From the NCBI RefSeq assembly GCF_017599385.1, contig NZ_JAGFPK010000001.1, positions 3,146,483-3,210,482 of the forward strand: DNA of 64,000 bases, read 5' to 3'. Shown here one piece after another: positions 49,329 through 56,947 of this stretch. The notes beneath the pieces were generated by a model. It was not told where the DNA came from, made no database searches, and worked only from the letters and a program-made list of their open reading frames with translations. Within the stretch, counting starts at the first letter, position 1. Each line of letters opens with the position of its first letter. Made by a program: the position numbers and the translations under genes. This DNA comes from Ciceribacter sp. L1K22 (GTDB lineage: Bacteria > Pseudomonadota > Alphaproteobacteria > Rhizobiales > Rhizobiaceae).

Positions 49329-50783
49329 ATGAGCACAGTCATCAAGAACGGCACCATCGTGACCGCCGATCTCACTTACAAGGCCGACGTGAAGATCGAC
49401 GGCGGCGTGATCGTTGAGATCGGCCCCAACCTGTCGGGCGACGACGTCCTGGACGCTACGGGTTGCTACGTGATGCCCGGCGGTATCGACCCTCACGTCC
49501 ACCTCGAAATGCCGTTCATGGGCACCTATTCGGCCGACGACTTCGAAAGCGGCACGCGCGCCGGCCTTTCCGGCGGCACGACCATGGTCGTCGATTTCTG
49601 TCTGCCCGCCCCCGACCAGTCGCTGCTCGAAGCCCTCCAGATGTGGGACAACAAGTCGGGACGAGCGACCGCCGACTATTCATTCCACATGGCAATCACG
49701 GGCTGGAACGAGCGCGTCTTCGACGAGATGAAGACTGTCGTGCAGGACAAGGGCATCAACACCTTCAAGCACTTCATGGCCTACAAGGGTGCGCTGATGG
49801 TGAACGACGACGAGATGTTCGCCTCGTTCCAGCGGTGCGCCGAGCTTGGCGCCCTGCCGATGGTGCATGCCGAAAACGGCGACGTCGTCGCCTCGATGAC
49901 GGCAAAGCTGCTCGCTGAAGGCAATAACGGTCCGGAAGCCCATGCCTATTCCCGTCCGCCGGAGGTCGAGGGCGAGGCCACCAACCGCGCCATCATGCTG
50001 GCCGACATGGCGGGTGTTCCGCTCTATGTCGTGCACACCTCCTGTGAACAGGCCCATGAAGCCATCCGCCGCGCCCGGCAGAAGGGCATGCGCGTCTATG
50101 GCGAGCCGCTGATCCAGCATCTGACGCTCGACGAGAGCGAGTACTTCAACAAGGACTGGGACCATGCCGCCCGCCGCGTCATGTCGCCCCCCTTCCGCAA
50201 CAAGCAGCACCAGGACTCGCTGTGGGCGGGCCTGCAGTCGGGCTCGCTCTCGGTCGTCGCCACCGACCACTGCGCCTTCACCACCGACCAGAAACGCTTC
50301 GGCGTCGGCAACTTCGCCAAAATCCCGAACGGCACGGGCGGACTTGAGGATCGCATGCCGATGCTCTGGACCTATGGTGTGGCGACGGGCCGCCTGACGA
50401 TGAACGAGTTCGTCGCGGTGACGTCGACCAACATCGCCAAGATCCTCAACGTCTATCCGAAGAAAGGTGCCGTCCTCGTCGGTGCCGATGCGGACCTCGT
50501 CGTCTGGGATCCGAAGCGCTCGAAGACGATCTCGGCCAAGTCCCAGCAATCCTCGATTGACTATAATGTCTTCGAGGGCAAGGAAGTCACCGGCCTGCCC
50601 CGCTACACGCTGACACGCGGCTATGTCGCGATCGAGGAATCCTCGGTGAAGACCCGCGAGGGCCACGGCCAGTTCGTCAAGCGCGAGCCGTTCACGGCAG
50701 TGAACAAGGCGCTGTCGACGTGGAAGGAACTCGTCGCACCGCGCAAGGTGGAGCGCACGGGCATTCCGGCGACGGGTGTGTAA
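49329..50783 (+). CDS. hydA: dihydropyrimidinase
   Basis: 484 residues from ATG 49329 with AAGGGGA upstream. Zn ligands are in GGIDPHVHLEMP, the carboxylated Lys in HFMAYKGALM, His in PMVHAENGD and VVHTSCEQA, and Asp in VATDHCAFTT. It hydrolyses the ring of dihydrouracil or dihydrothymine (and hydantoins) to the N-carbamoyl-beta-amino acid, the second step of the pathway. Its length and motifs fit the D-hydantoinase/DHPase family. Confidence 0.96.
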   Translation: MSTVIKNGTIVTADLTYKADVKIDGGVIVEIGPNLSGDDVLDATGCYVMPGGIDPHVHLEMPFMGTYSADDFESGTRAGLSGGTTMVVDFCLPAPDQSLLEALQMWDNKSGRATADYSFHMAITGWNERVFDEMKTVVQDKGINTFKHFMAYKGALMVNDDEMFASFQRCAELGALPMVHAENGDVVASMTAKLLAEGNNGPEAHAYSRPPEVEGEATNRAIMLADMAGVPLYVVHTSCEQAHEAIRRARQKGMRVYGEPLIQHLTLDESEYFNKDWDHAARRVMSPPFRNKQHQDSLWAGLQSGSLSVVATDHCAFTTDQKRFGVGNFAKIPNGTGGLEDRMPMLWTYGVATGRLTMNEFVAVTSTNIAKILNVYPKKGAVLVGADADLVVWDPKRSKTISAKSQQSSIDYNVFEGKEVTGLPRYTLTRGYVAIEESSVKTREGHGQFVKREPFTAVNKALSTWKELVAPRKVERTGIPATGV

Positions 50784-50818
50784 TGCTTACAATGTCAGCG
50801 GTGCCCGCCAGCCTGACG

Positions 50819-51232
50819 TCAAATCTGCACCAGCGCGTCCAGCTCCGGCAGCAGGACGACGCTCTCCTGCTCGTTGGGATCGGTGCGCGCGATGATCGCC
50901 GAGCAAGGTGCGTTCGACAGGTTGGCCGGCAGATGCGGAACACCGGCCGGGATGTAGAACATCTCGCCGGCGTGCAGGATGATGTGGTTCTCCAGCCGGT
51001 CGCCGTACCAGGTATGCGCCTGGCCGGAGAGGCAGTAGATCGCCGTTTCGTGGCTCTCGTGCAGATGCGCCTTGGCGCGCGCGCCGGGCGGCATGGTCAA
51101 GAGGTGCATGCAGATGCCCTTCGAGCCGACGGTCTCCGCCGCAATCCCCTCGAAGTAGCTGAGCCCCTGCTTGCCGTCATAGGTATGGCCGGGCTTCACG
51201 ACCCGGCAGGTGGGTTTCGATGCTAGGTCCAT
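50819..51232 (-). CDS. cupin domain protein
   Basis: 137 residues from ATG 51232, with GGAGG nine bases upstream; ATG 51241 is too close to that site, and the frame to 51598 lies opposite the ABC gene. The cupin motifs are PPGARAKAHLHESHETAIYC (His ligands) and LHAGEMFYIPAGVPHLPANL. It may be a metal-dependent enzyme or sensor; function is unknown. It is convergent with hydA and divergent from the ABC transporter operon. Confidence 0.8.
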   Translation of the reverse strand: MDLASKPTCRVVKPGHTYDGKQGLSYFEGIAAETVGSKGICMHLLTMPPGARAKAHLHESHETAIYCLSGQAHTWYGDRLENHIILHAGEMFYIPAGVPHLPANLSNAPCSAIIARTDPNEQESVVLLPELDALVQI

Positions 51233-51356
51233 GCGCGTCATCCTCCATGGCGGGATCTCCTCCCGCAAAACCTGATAGGCCGGATCCCGCCGGCGCAGCA
51301 ATATTATCATCAATCGGGCGTTTCGCCTCAAAAACAAAAACGATCGGCTCCAGGCA

Positions 51357-52148
51357 ATGACTGCTCCAGGCTTCTCCGTCGTGTCCGCCAAGGACCTCTG
51401 TCTTACCTTCCAGACCGGCGATGGTCCCGTCCATGCGCTCTCCAATGTCGACCTCGATGTCAGGAAGGGTGATTTCGTCTCCTTCATCGGCCCGTCGGGC
51501 TGCGGCAAGACAACGTTTCTGCGCGTGATCGCCGATCTGGAAAAACACACATCCGGCACGATCACAGTCAACGGCATGACGCCGGAAAACGCCCGCAAGG
51601 ACCGGTCCTATGGCTATGTCTTCCAGGCAGCCGCACTTTATCCATGGCGCACGATCGAGAAGAACATAGCCCTCCCGCTCGAAATCATGGGCTTCACGAA
51701 GGAGGAGCAGAAGCGCCGGATCGAGCAGACCCTCGACCTCGTCAATCTCTCCGGTTTCGGCAAGAAGTATCCCTGGCAGCTGTCGGGCGGAATGCAGCAG
51801 CGCGCCTCAATCGCCCGCGCGCTGGCCTTCGACGCTGACCTGCTCCTGATGGACGAACCCTTCGGCGCGCTTGACGAGATCGTTCGCGACCACCTGAACG
51901 AACAACTCCTGAAGCTCTGGGCCCGCACCAACAAGACGATCTGCTTCGTCACCCACTCAATCCCCGAGGCCGTCTACCTCTCGACCAAGATCGTCGTCAT
52001 GAGCCCCCGCCCCGGCCGTGTCACCGACATCATCGAGTCGACGTTGCCGAAGGAGCGGCCATTGGAGATTCGCGAGAGCGAGGAATTCCTGAAGATCGCC
52101 CACAGGGTACGGGAAGGGCTGAAGGCGGGGCATAGCTATGAGGAGTAG
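51357..52148 (+). CDS. ABC transporter ATP-binding protein (nitrate/taurine/pyrimidine type)
   Basis: 263 residues from ATG 51357. Walker A is GPSGCGKTT, the Q-loop VFQAAALYPW, the signature LSGGMQQRASIARAL, Walker B LLLMDEPFGALDE and the H-loop FVTHSIPEAV. It is of the SsuB/TauB class that pairs with NMT1/THI5-type binding proteins. It heads a unit with two permeases and a binding protein; the first gap contains a RIME repeat and a small membrane protein gene. Confidence 0.95.
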   Translation: MTAPGFSVVSAKDLCLTFQTGDGPVHALSNVDLDVRKGDFVSFIGPSGCGKTTFLRVIADLEKHTSGTITVNGMTPENARKDRSYGYVFQAAALYPWRTIEKNIALPLEIMGFTKEEQKRRIEQTLDLVNLSGFGKKYPWQLSGGMQQRASIARALAFDADLLLMDEPFGALDEIVRDHLNEQLLKLWARTNKTICFVTHSIPEAVYLSTKIVVMSPRPGRVTDIIESTLPKERPLEIRESEEFLKIAHRVREGLKAGHSYEE

Positions 52149-52167
52149 CAATCGATTTTCTACCAAG

Positions 52168-52298
52168 TTGCCCCTCATCCGCCTGCCGGCACCTTCTCCC
52201 CGCTGGCGGGGAGAAGAGACATGGAGCGCCGGCGGTGCCACGAGTCCCTTCTCCCCGTTCCAACGGGGAGAAGGTGGCGGCAGCCGGATGAGGGGCAA
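52168..52298. repeat. RIME-type rhizobial intergenic mosaic element
   Basis: The ends are inverted repeats: TTGCCCCTCATCCG at the left and CGGATGAGGGGCAA at the right. Inside are ACCTTCTCCCC and GGGGAGAAGGTGG. Two further stems, CTCCCCGCTGGCGGGGAG and CTCCCCGTTCCAACGGGGAG, lie within. This is the Rhizobium-type palindromic intergenic repeat, here between the ABC ATPase and the small membrane protein genes. It could form a large RNA hairpin in the operon transcript. Confidence 0.85.
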
Positions 52299-52322
52299 AG
52301 TTACTTTCCCGGAGCGCCGCCC

Positions 52323-52661
52323 ATGAACCCGGCCTTCCTCCTCTGGCTCGGCGCCGCCATGGTCGTATTTCTCTCTGCGGCCACAGCGTCGCGGGCCTAC
52401 ATCGCCAGCGGCGACAGGCTCTGGGTTCTCCTTCTGTCTCTCGCCCTTTACTGCATCGGCAACCTGATGATGGTGAAGCTGATGCGCGAAGGCGGGCTGG
52501 GGCTCGCGATCTCCGCGTCTTCCGTGGCGCAACTCCTGCTGATCAACGTCATCGCCTTCCTCGTCTTCGGCGAACGTCTGTCGGCCACGCAAATGGCGGG
52601 CGTCGCGCTCGGCATTGTCTCGATGGCGCTGATGCTCTTCCCGCAGAAGGGAGGCGTCTGA
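52323..52661 (+). CDS. small four-helix DMT/SMR-like membrane protein
   Basis: 112 residues from ATG 52323; longer frames read into the RIME element. Four hydrophobic segments are seen, with MNPAFLLWLGAAMVVFLSAA, LLLSLALYCIGNLMMVKLM and FLVFGERLSATQMAGVALGI, the last matching the DMT/SMR C-terminal pattern. Such proteins work as dimers to export or import small solutes. Its TGA overlaps the permease start (TGATG), so it is translated with the ABC genes, an unusual insertion. Confidence 0.75.
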   Translation: MNPAFLLWLGAAMVVFLSAATASRAYIASGDRLWVLLLSLALYCIGNLMMVKLMREGGLGLAISASSVAQLLLINVIAFLVFGERLSATQMAGVALGIVSMALMLFPQKGGV

Positions 52662-53548
52662 TGGGGACAACGTCTTCCTTTGTGCGTGACCGTCTCTTTC
52701 CGATCCTGACCGTCATAGCCGTCATCCTGGTGATCTGGCATCTGTTCGTTATCTATCTCAACGCGCCCTTCGTGCGCGACCAGGCGGCCCGTGCCGGCGA
52801 GGAGATCTCGTTCGGCCAGATCATGGAACGGACGTTCGCTCAGGAAAGGCCCGTGCTGCCGGCGCCGCACCAGATCATCGCCGAACTCTGGGACACCACG
52901 GTCAACAAGGCTGTCACCTCCAAGCGCAGCCTCGTCTACCACGCGTGGATCACGCTCTCCGCCACCCTGCTCGGCTTCGGCATCGGCACCGCGCTCGGTA
53001 TCCTGCTGGCGATCGGCATCGTCCACAACCGGGCCATGGATCGCTCGCTGATGCCGTGGGTCATCGCCAGCCAGACCATCCCGATCCTCGCCGTCGCGCC
53101 GATGATCATCGTCGTCCTGAACGCGATCGGGATTTCCGGCGTGCTGCCGAAGGCATTGATCTCGACTTATCTCTCCTTCTTCCCGATCGTCGTCGGCATG
53201 GTGAAGGGCTTGAGAAGTCCTGACATCATCCTGCTGGACCTGATGCACACGTATCACGCCAGCCCCTCGCAGATTTTCTGGAAACTGCGCTGGCCATCAT
53301 CGATGCCTTATCTTTTCACCTCGCTGAAGGTCGCGATCGCCATTTCGCTCGTCGGAGCCATCGTCGGGGAACTGCCAACCGGCGCCGTCGCGGGCCTCGG
53401 CGCCCGGCTGTTGTCCGGGTCGTATTATGGCCAGACGATCCAGATATGGGCCGCGCTTTTCATGGCAGCGGGCCTCGCCGCGATCCTGGTTTCGATCGTC
53501 GGGATGGCGCACACCCAGGTTCTCAAGCGCATGGGGGTCAAGCCATGA
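52661..53548 (+). CDS. ABC transporter permease
   Basis: 295 residues starting at ATG 52661, overlapping the previous stop by one base. A first membrane segment (about 17-32) is followed after a ~60-residue loop by about five more. The EAA-type segment LDLMHTYHASPSQIFWKLRW identifies a BPD-type permease of the SsuC/TauC class. Its stop overlaps the next permease start by four bases (ATGA). It forms half of the membrane channel. Confidence 0.92.
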   Translation: MGTTSSFVRDRLFPILTVIAVILVIWHLFVIYLNAPFVRDQAARAGEEISFGQIMERTFAQERPVLPAPHQIIAELWDTTVNKAVTSKRSLVYHAWITLSATLLGFGIGTALGILLAIGIVHNRAMDRSLMPWVIASQTIPILAVAPMIIVVLNAIGISGVLPKALISTYLSFFPIVVGMVKGLRSPDIILLDLMHTYHASPSQIFWKLRWPSSMPYLFTSLKVAIAISLVGAIVGELPTGAVAGLGARLLSGSYYGQTIQIWAALFMAAGLAAILVSIVGMAHTQVLKRMGVKP

Positions 53549-54411
53549 ACGGTTATTTGACCTTTGCCGTCGTCTTCTGGCTGGCCGCTTGGGGGCTGAA
53601 CGAATGGCTTGTACGACTGCGCCCTGCAGACGCGATGGCGCGTAAGCTCGTCAATGCCGCCGTTCCGCTGATCTTCGGCATCACGCTGCTGGCGATCTGG
53701 GAGTGTCTGGTCAAAGGTTTCAACATTCCGTCGATCCTCCTGCCCGCGCCCTCGATGATTTGGGCCCGCCTGACCACCTCGGTTCCAACACTTTGGGCCG
53801 ACTTCCAGCAGACCTTCCTGAAATCGGTACTGACCGGCTGGGTGCTCGGCTGCGGTCTCGGCTTCATCGTCGCGATCCTCGTGGATCGTTCGCCGTTCCT
53901 GCAGAAGGGCTTGCTGCCGATCGGCAATTTCGTTTCCGCTCTCCCGGTCGTCGGCATCGCGCCGATCATGGTCATGTGGTTCGGCTTCGACTGGCAGTCC
54001 AAGGTCGCCGTCGTCGTGATCATGACCTTCTTTCCGATGCTGGTGAACACGGTTCAGGGCCTGTCGGCCGCAAGCCATATGGAGCGCGACCTGATGCGGA
54101 CCTATGCCGCCTCCTGGTGGCAGACGCTCTTGAAGCTGAGGCTGCCTGCCGCATGGCCTTTCATTTTCAATGCACTCAAGATCAATTCGACGCTGGCGTT
54201 GATTGGCGCCATCGTCGCGGAGTTTTTCGGCACCCCGATCGTCGGCATGGGGTTCCGGATTTCCACGGAAGTGGGGCGCAGCAATGTCGACATGGTCTGG
54301 GCCGAGATCGCGGTTGCCGCGCTCGCCGGCTCGATCTTCTACGGTCTGGTGGCGCTCGCCGAGCGGGCCGTCACCTTCTGGCATCCGTCTGTCCGTGGTG
54401 GGCAGGCGTAA
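53545..54411 (+). CDS. ABC transporter permease
   Basis: 288 residues from ATG 53545 (ATGA overlap with the first permease). About six to seven membrane segments and the EAA-type region RDLMRTYAASWWQTLLKLRL are seen, with FGTPIVGMGFRISTEVGRSN after it. It is the second permease of the same importer; two different permeases suggest a heterodimeric channel. Confidence 0.92.
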   Translation: MNGYLTFAVVFWLAAWGLNEWLVRLRPADAMARKLVNAAVPLIFGITLLAIWECLVKGFNIPSILLPAPSMIWARLTTSVPTLWADFQQTFLKSVLTGWVLGCGLGFIVAILVDRSPFLQKGLLPIGNFVSALPVVGIAPIMVMWFGFDWQSKVAVVVIMTFFPMLVNTVQGLSAASHMERDLMRTYAASWWQTLLKLRLPAAWPFIFNALKINSTLALIGAIVAEFFGTPIVGMGFRISTEVGRSNVDMVWAEIAVAALAGSIFYGLVALAERAVTFWHPSVRGGQA

Positions 54412-54433
54412 CAACAAAAAGAGGGAACTGACA

Positions 54434-55426
54434 ATGAAGAACAAAATCGCTTCCATGCTCCTCGCCGGCGCCGTGTCGCTGATGGCGATGCAAGCGGCCG
54501 CTGCCGAAAAGGTGACGCTGCAGCTGAAATGGGTCACCCAGGCCCAGTTCGCCGGCTACTACGTCGCCAAGGACAAGGGCTTCTACGAAGAAGAAGGCCT
54601 CGACGTCGAAATCAAGCCGGGCGGTCCGGACATCGCTCCGCCGCAGGTTCTGGCCGGTGGCGGCGCCGACGTGATCGTCGACTGGATGCCGTCGGCGCTG
54701 GCTACCCGCGAAAAAGGCGTGCCGCTCGTCAACATCGCCCAGCCTTTCAAGTCCTCGGGCATGATGCTGACCTGCCTCAAGGAAACCGGCATCACCAAGC
54801 CCGATGACTTCAAGGGCAAGACGCTCGGCGTGTGGTTCTTCGGCAACGAATATCCGTTCCTGTCATGGATGAGCACGCTCGGCATCAAGACCGATGGCTC
54901 GCCGGATGGTGTCACCGTGCTGAAGCAAGGCTTCAACGTCGATCCGCTGCTGCAGAAGCAGGCGGCCTGCATCTCGACCATGACATACAACGAGTACTGG
55001 CAGGTTATCGACGCCGGCATCAAGCCGGAGGAACTGGTGACCTTCAAGTACGAGGACGAAGGCGTCGCGACGCTGGAAGACGGCCTCTATGTTCTGGAGG
55101 ACTCCCTGAAGGACGCCGCTTTCAAGGAAAAAATGGTCAAGTTCGTTCGCGCTTCGATGAAGGGCTGGAAATACGCCGAAGAGAACCCGGACGAAGCCGC
55201 CGACATCGTGCTTGAAAACGACGCATCGGGCGCTCAGACCGAACAGCACCAGAAGCGGATGATGGGCGAAGTCGCTAAGCTGACCGCCGGTTCGAACGGC
55301 GCGCTTGATAAGGCCGACTACGACCGGACCGTCAAGACATTGCTCGGCGGCGGCTCCGACCCGGTCATCACCAAGGAGCCGGAAGGCGCCTACACCATGG
55401 ACATCACGGACGCTGCCCTGAAATAG
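54434..55426 (+). CDS. NMT1/THI5-like ABC substrate-binding protein
   Basis: 330 residues from ATG 54434 with GAGGGAAC upstream. A Sec signal peptide (MKNKIASMLLAGAVSLMAMQ, cleaved after QAAAA) is followed by the NMT1/THI5 fold: LQLKWVTQAQFAGYYVAKDK, GFYEEEGLDVEIKPGGPDIA, PPQVLAGGGADVIVDWMPSA. Such proteins bind pyrimidine precursors, and this locus next to hydA suggests uracil, thymine, dihydropyrimidine or a hydantoin as ligand. The terminator follows directly. Confidence 0.92.
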   Translation: MKNKIASMLLAGAVSLMAMQAAAAEKVTLQLKWVTQAQFAGYYVAKDKGFYEEEGLDVEIKPGGPDIAPPQVLAGGGADVIVDWMPSALATREKGVPLVNIAQPFKSSGMMLTCLKETGITKPDDFKGKTLGVWFFGNEYPFLSWMSTLGIKTDGSPDGVTVLKQGFNVDPLLQKQAACISTMTYNEYWQVIDAGIKPEELVTFKYEDEGVATLEDGLYVLEDSLKDAAFKEKMVKFVRASMKGWKYAEENPDEAADIVLENDASGAQTEQHQKRMMGEVAKLTAGSNGALDKADYDRTVKTLLGGGSDPVITKEPEGAYTMDITDAALK

Positions 55427-55451
55427 GCGTACCGCAATCCCTGAAAAAGTC

Positions 55452-55482
55452 GGCGTCCGGACCAGTGTCCGGGCGCCTTTTT
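55452..55482 (+). terminator. rho-independent terminator after the ABC operon
   Basis: An 11-bp stem (GGCGTCCGGAC / GTCCGGGCGCC, one T-G pair) with a CAGT loop is followed by TTTTT. It lies 25 bases after the binding-protein stop. The remaining ~270 bases to the efflux gene at 55750 hold no clear gene and should contain its promoter. Confidence 0.92.
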
Positions 55483-55749
55483 CTTGCGCCGCAGCAGAGA
55501 TGCTGACATCGGTTGGCGTCATGTGTTGTAGTTTTTGCACGGAATTGTGTTTTGCGGAGAGGCAACGCGAAAAGTGCGAACCATAGACTTGCAACCGGTA
55601 GCCGCGTCACCATCTTGAGTGCCGTAGTGAGGCGGCATGACCGGCGGGTCCAGAGGGCAATTTCGTATCGCATTTGATGTAGGGCGATCCGCGGGCCCGT
55701 AACGCACGTAATGACAGTATTCTCGTTCAGACTTTACCGGAAGAGGCTC

Positions 55750-56931
55750 ATGGTTCGCATCCCGATCTCCGCAGCAATAGCGCTGTTCGCTTTGTCCCTG
55801 ACCGGCTTGCCGGCGGTCTCCCAGGAGGCGGCATCGGAACCTCAACAGAACCTGCCATCGATCGTCGTAAGCGAGGCCACGGTGCGTCCTCTGGTCGATC
55901 GCGTTCTCGCGTCGGGCACGATCCGGCCGGTCCAGGAAGTCTTCATACAACCGCTCGTGGAAGGTCTTTCGATCAAGACTCTGAATGTCGATGTCGGAGA
56001 CCGGGTGAAGGCCGGCGATGTCGTGGCGGAACTCAATCGCGACACCCTCATTCTCCAGAAAAGTCAGCTCGACGCCAGCAAGGCAAAGGCGGAGGCAGCG
56101 CTTGCGCAGTATCGCGCGCAGGTGATCGAAGCGGAGGCAAACGCCGACGATGCCGTTCGCCAGCGCGACCGCGCAGTGACTCTTGGGCAAAAGGGCACGA
56201 TTTCGACATCGCAGGTAGAACAACTGACCGCTGCCGCGGATGCCGCGCAAGCCAGGCTGAATGCCGCCCGACAGGCCGTGGCCGTGGGCGAAGCCGACAT
56301 CAAGGTCGTCGAAGCGCAACTTGAGGACATCGACCTCAATCTCGGGCGTACCGAGGTCAAGGCACCTGTGGATGGCGTTATATCGGCCCGCGACGCAAAG
56401 ATCGGCGCGATCGCGAGTGGATCGGCCACACCGCTTTTCACCATGATCCGCAATGGCGAGATCGAACTCGTGGCAGACGTACCGGAAGGCGAAATCGGCC
56501 GCATACAGACAGGGATGCCCGCCAAGGTATCCATCGCTGGCACCCGCGACTCCCTGCCTGGCAAGGTGCGCCTGGTTTCGCCGGTCGTCGATCCGACGAC
56601 ACGACTGGGTTCCGTTCATATCCTGGTCGATGAAAGCGCCGGTGCCAAATCGGGCATGTACGCGAGCGCCCAGATCGTCATCGAGGAAGTCACGGCGCTT
56701 GCGCTGCCGCAAGCAGCGCTGACGACCGAGCGAGCAGGTACCATTGCTCGCAAGGTCGAAGACAACGTCGTGAAGCAGGTTTCGGTCGAGATCGGCATTC
56801 AGGACGAGGGCTTCGTTGAGATCGTGAACGGTCTCGAACCGGGTGATTTGGTGGTTGCGAAGGCGGGTGCCTTCGTGCGTGATGGCGATAGGATCGTGCC
56901 GGTTCGCGAACAACCGGCAGCGTCGAACTAA
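55750..56931 (+). CDS. RND efflux periplasmic adaptor (membrane fusion protein)
   Basis: 393 residues from ATG 55750 with AAGAGG upstream; ATG 55711 is an alternative. A signal peptide (FALSLTGLPAVSQ) precedes a lipoyl/barrel-sandwich domain: GTIRPVQEVFIQPLVEGLSI and KTLNVDVGDRVKAGDVVAEL. A coiled-coil hairpin (about 105-190) follows, then NLGRTEVKAPVDGVISARDA. It links the inner-membrane RND pump to an outer-membrane channel, which is not encoded here. The RND gene starts 16 bases later. Confidence 0.92.
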   Translation: MVRIPISAAIALFALSLTGLPAVSQEAASEPQQNLPSIVVSEATVRPLVDRVLASGTIRPVQEVFIQPLVEGLSIKTLNVDVGDRVKAGDVVAELNRDTLILQKSQLDASKAKAEAALAQYRAQVIEAEANADDAVRQRDRAVTLGQKGTISTSQVEQLTAAADAAQARLNAARQAVAVGEADIKVVEAQLEDIDLNLGRTEVKAPVDGVISARDAKIGAIASGSATPLFTMIRNGEIELVADVPEGEIGRIQTGMPAKVSIAGTRDSLPGKVRLVSPVVDPTTRLGSVHILVDESAGAKSGMYASAQIVIEEVTALALPQAALTTERAGTIARKVEDNVVKQVSVEIGIQDEGFVEIVNGLEPGDLVVAKAGAFVRDGDRIVPVREQPAASN

Positions 56932-56947
56932 CAGGGGACACCTGACG

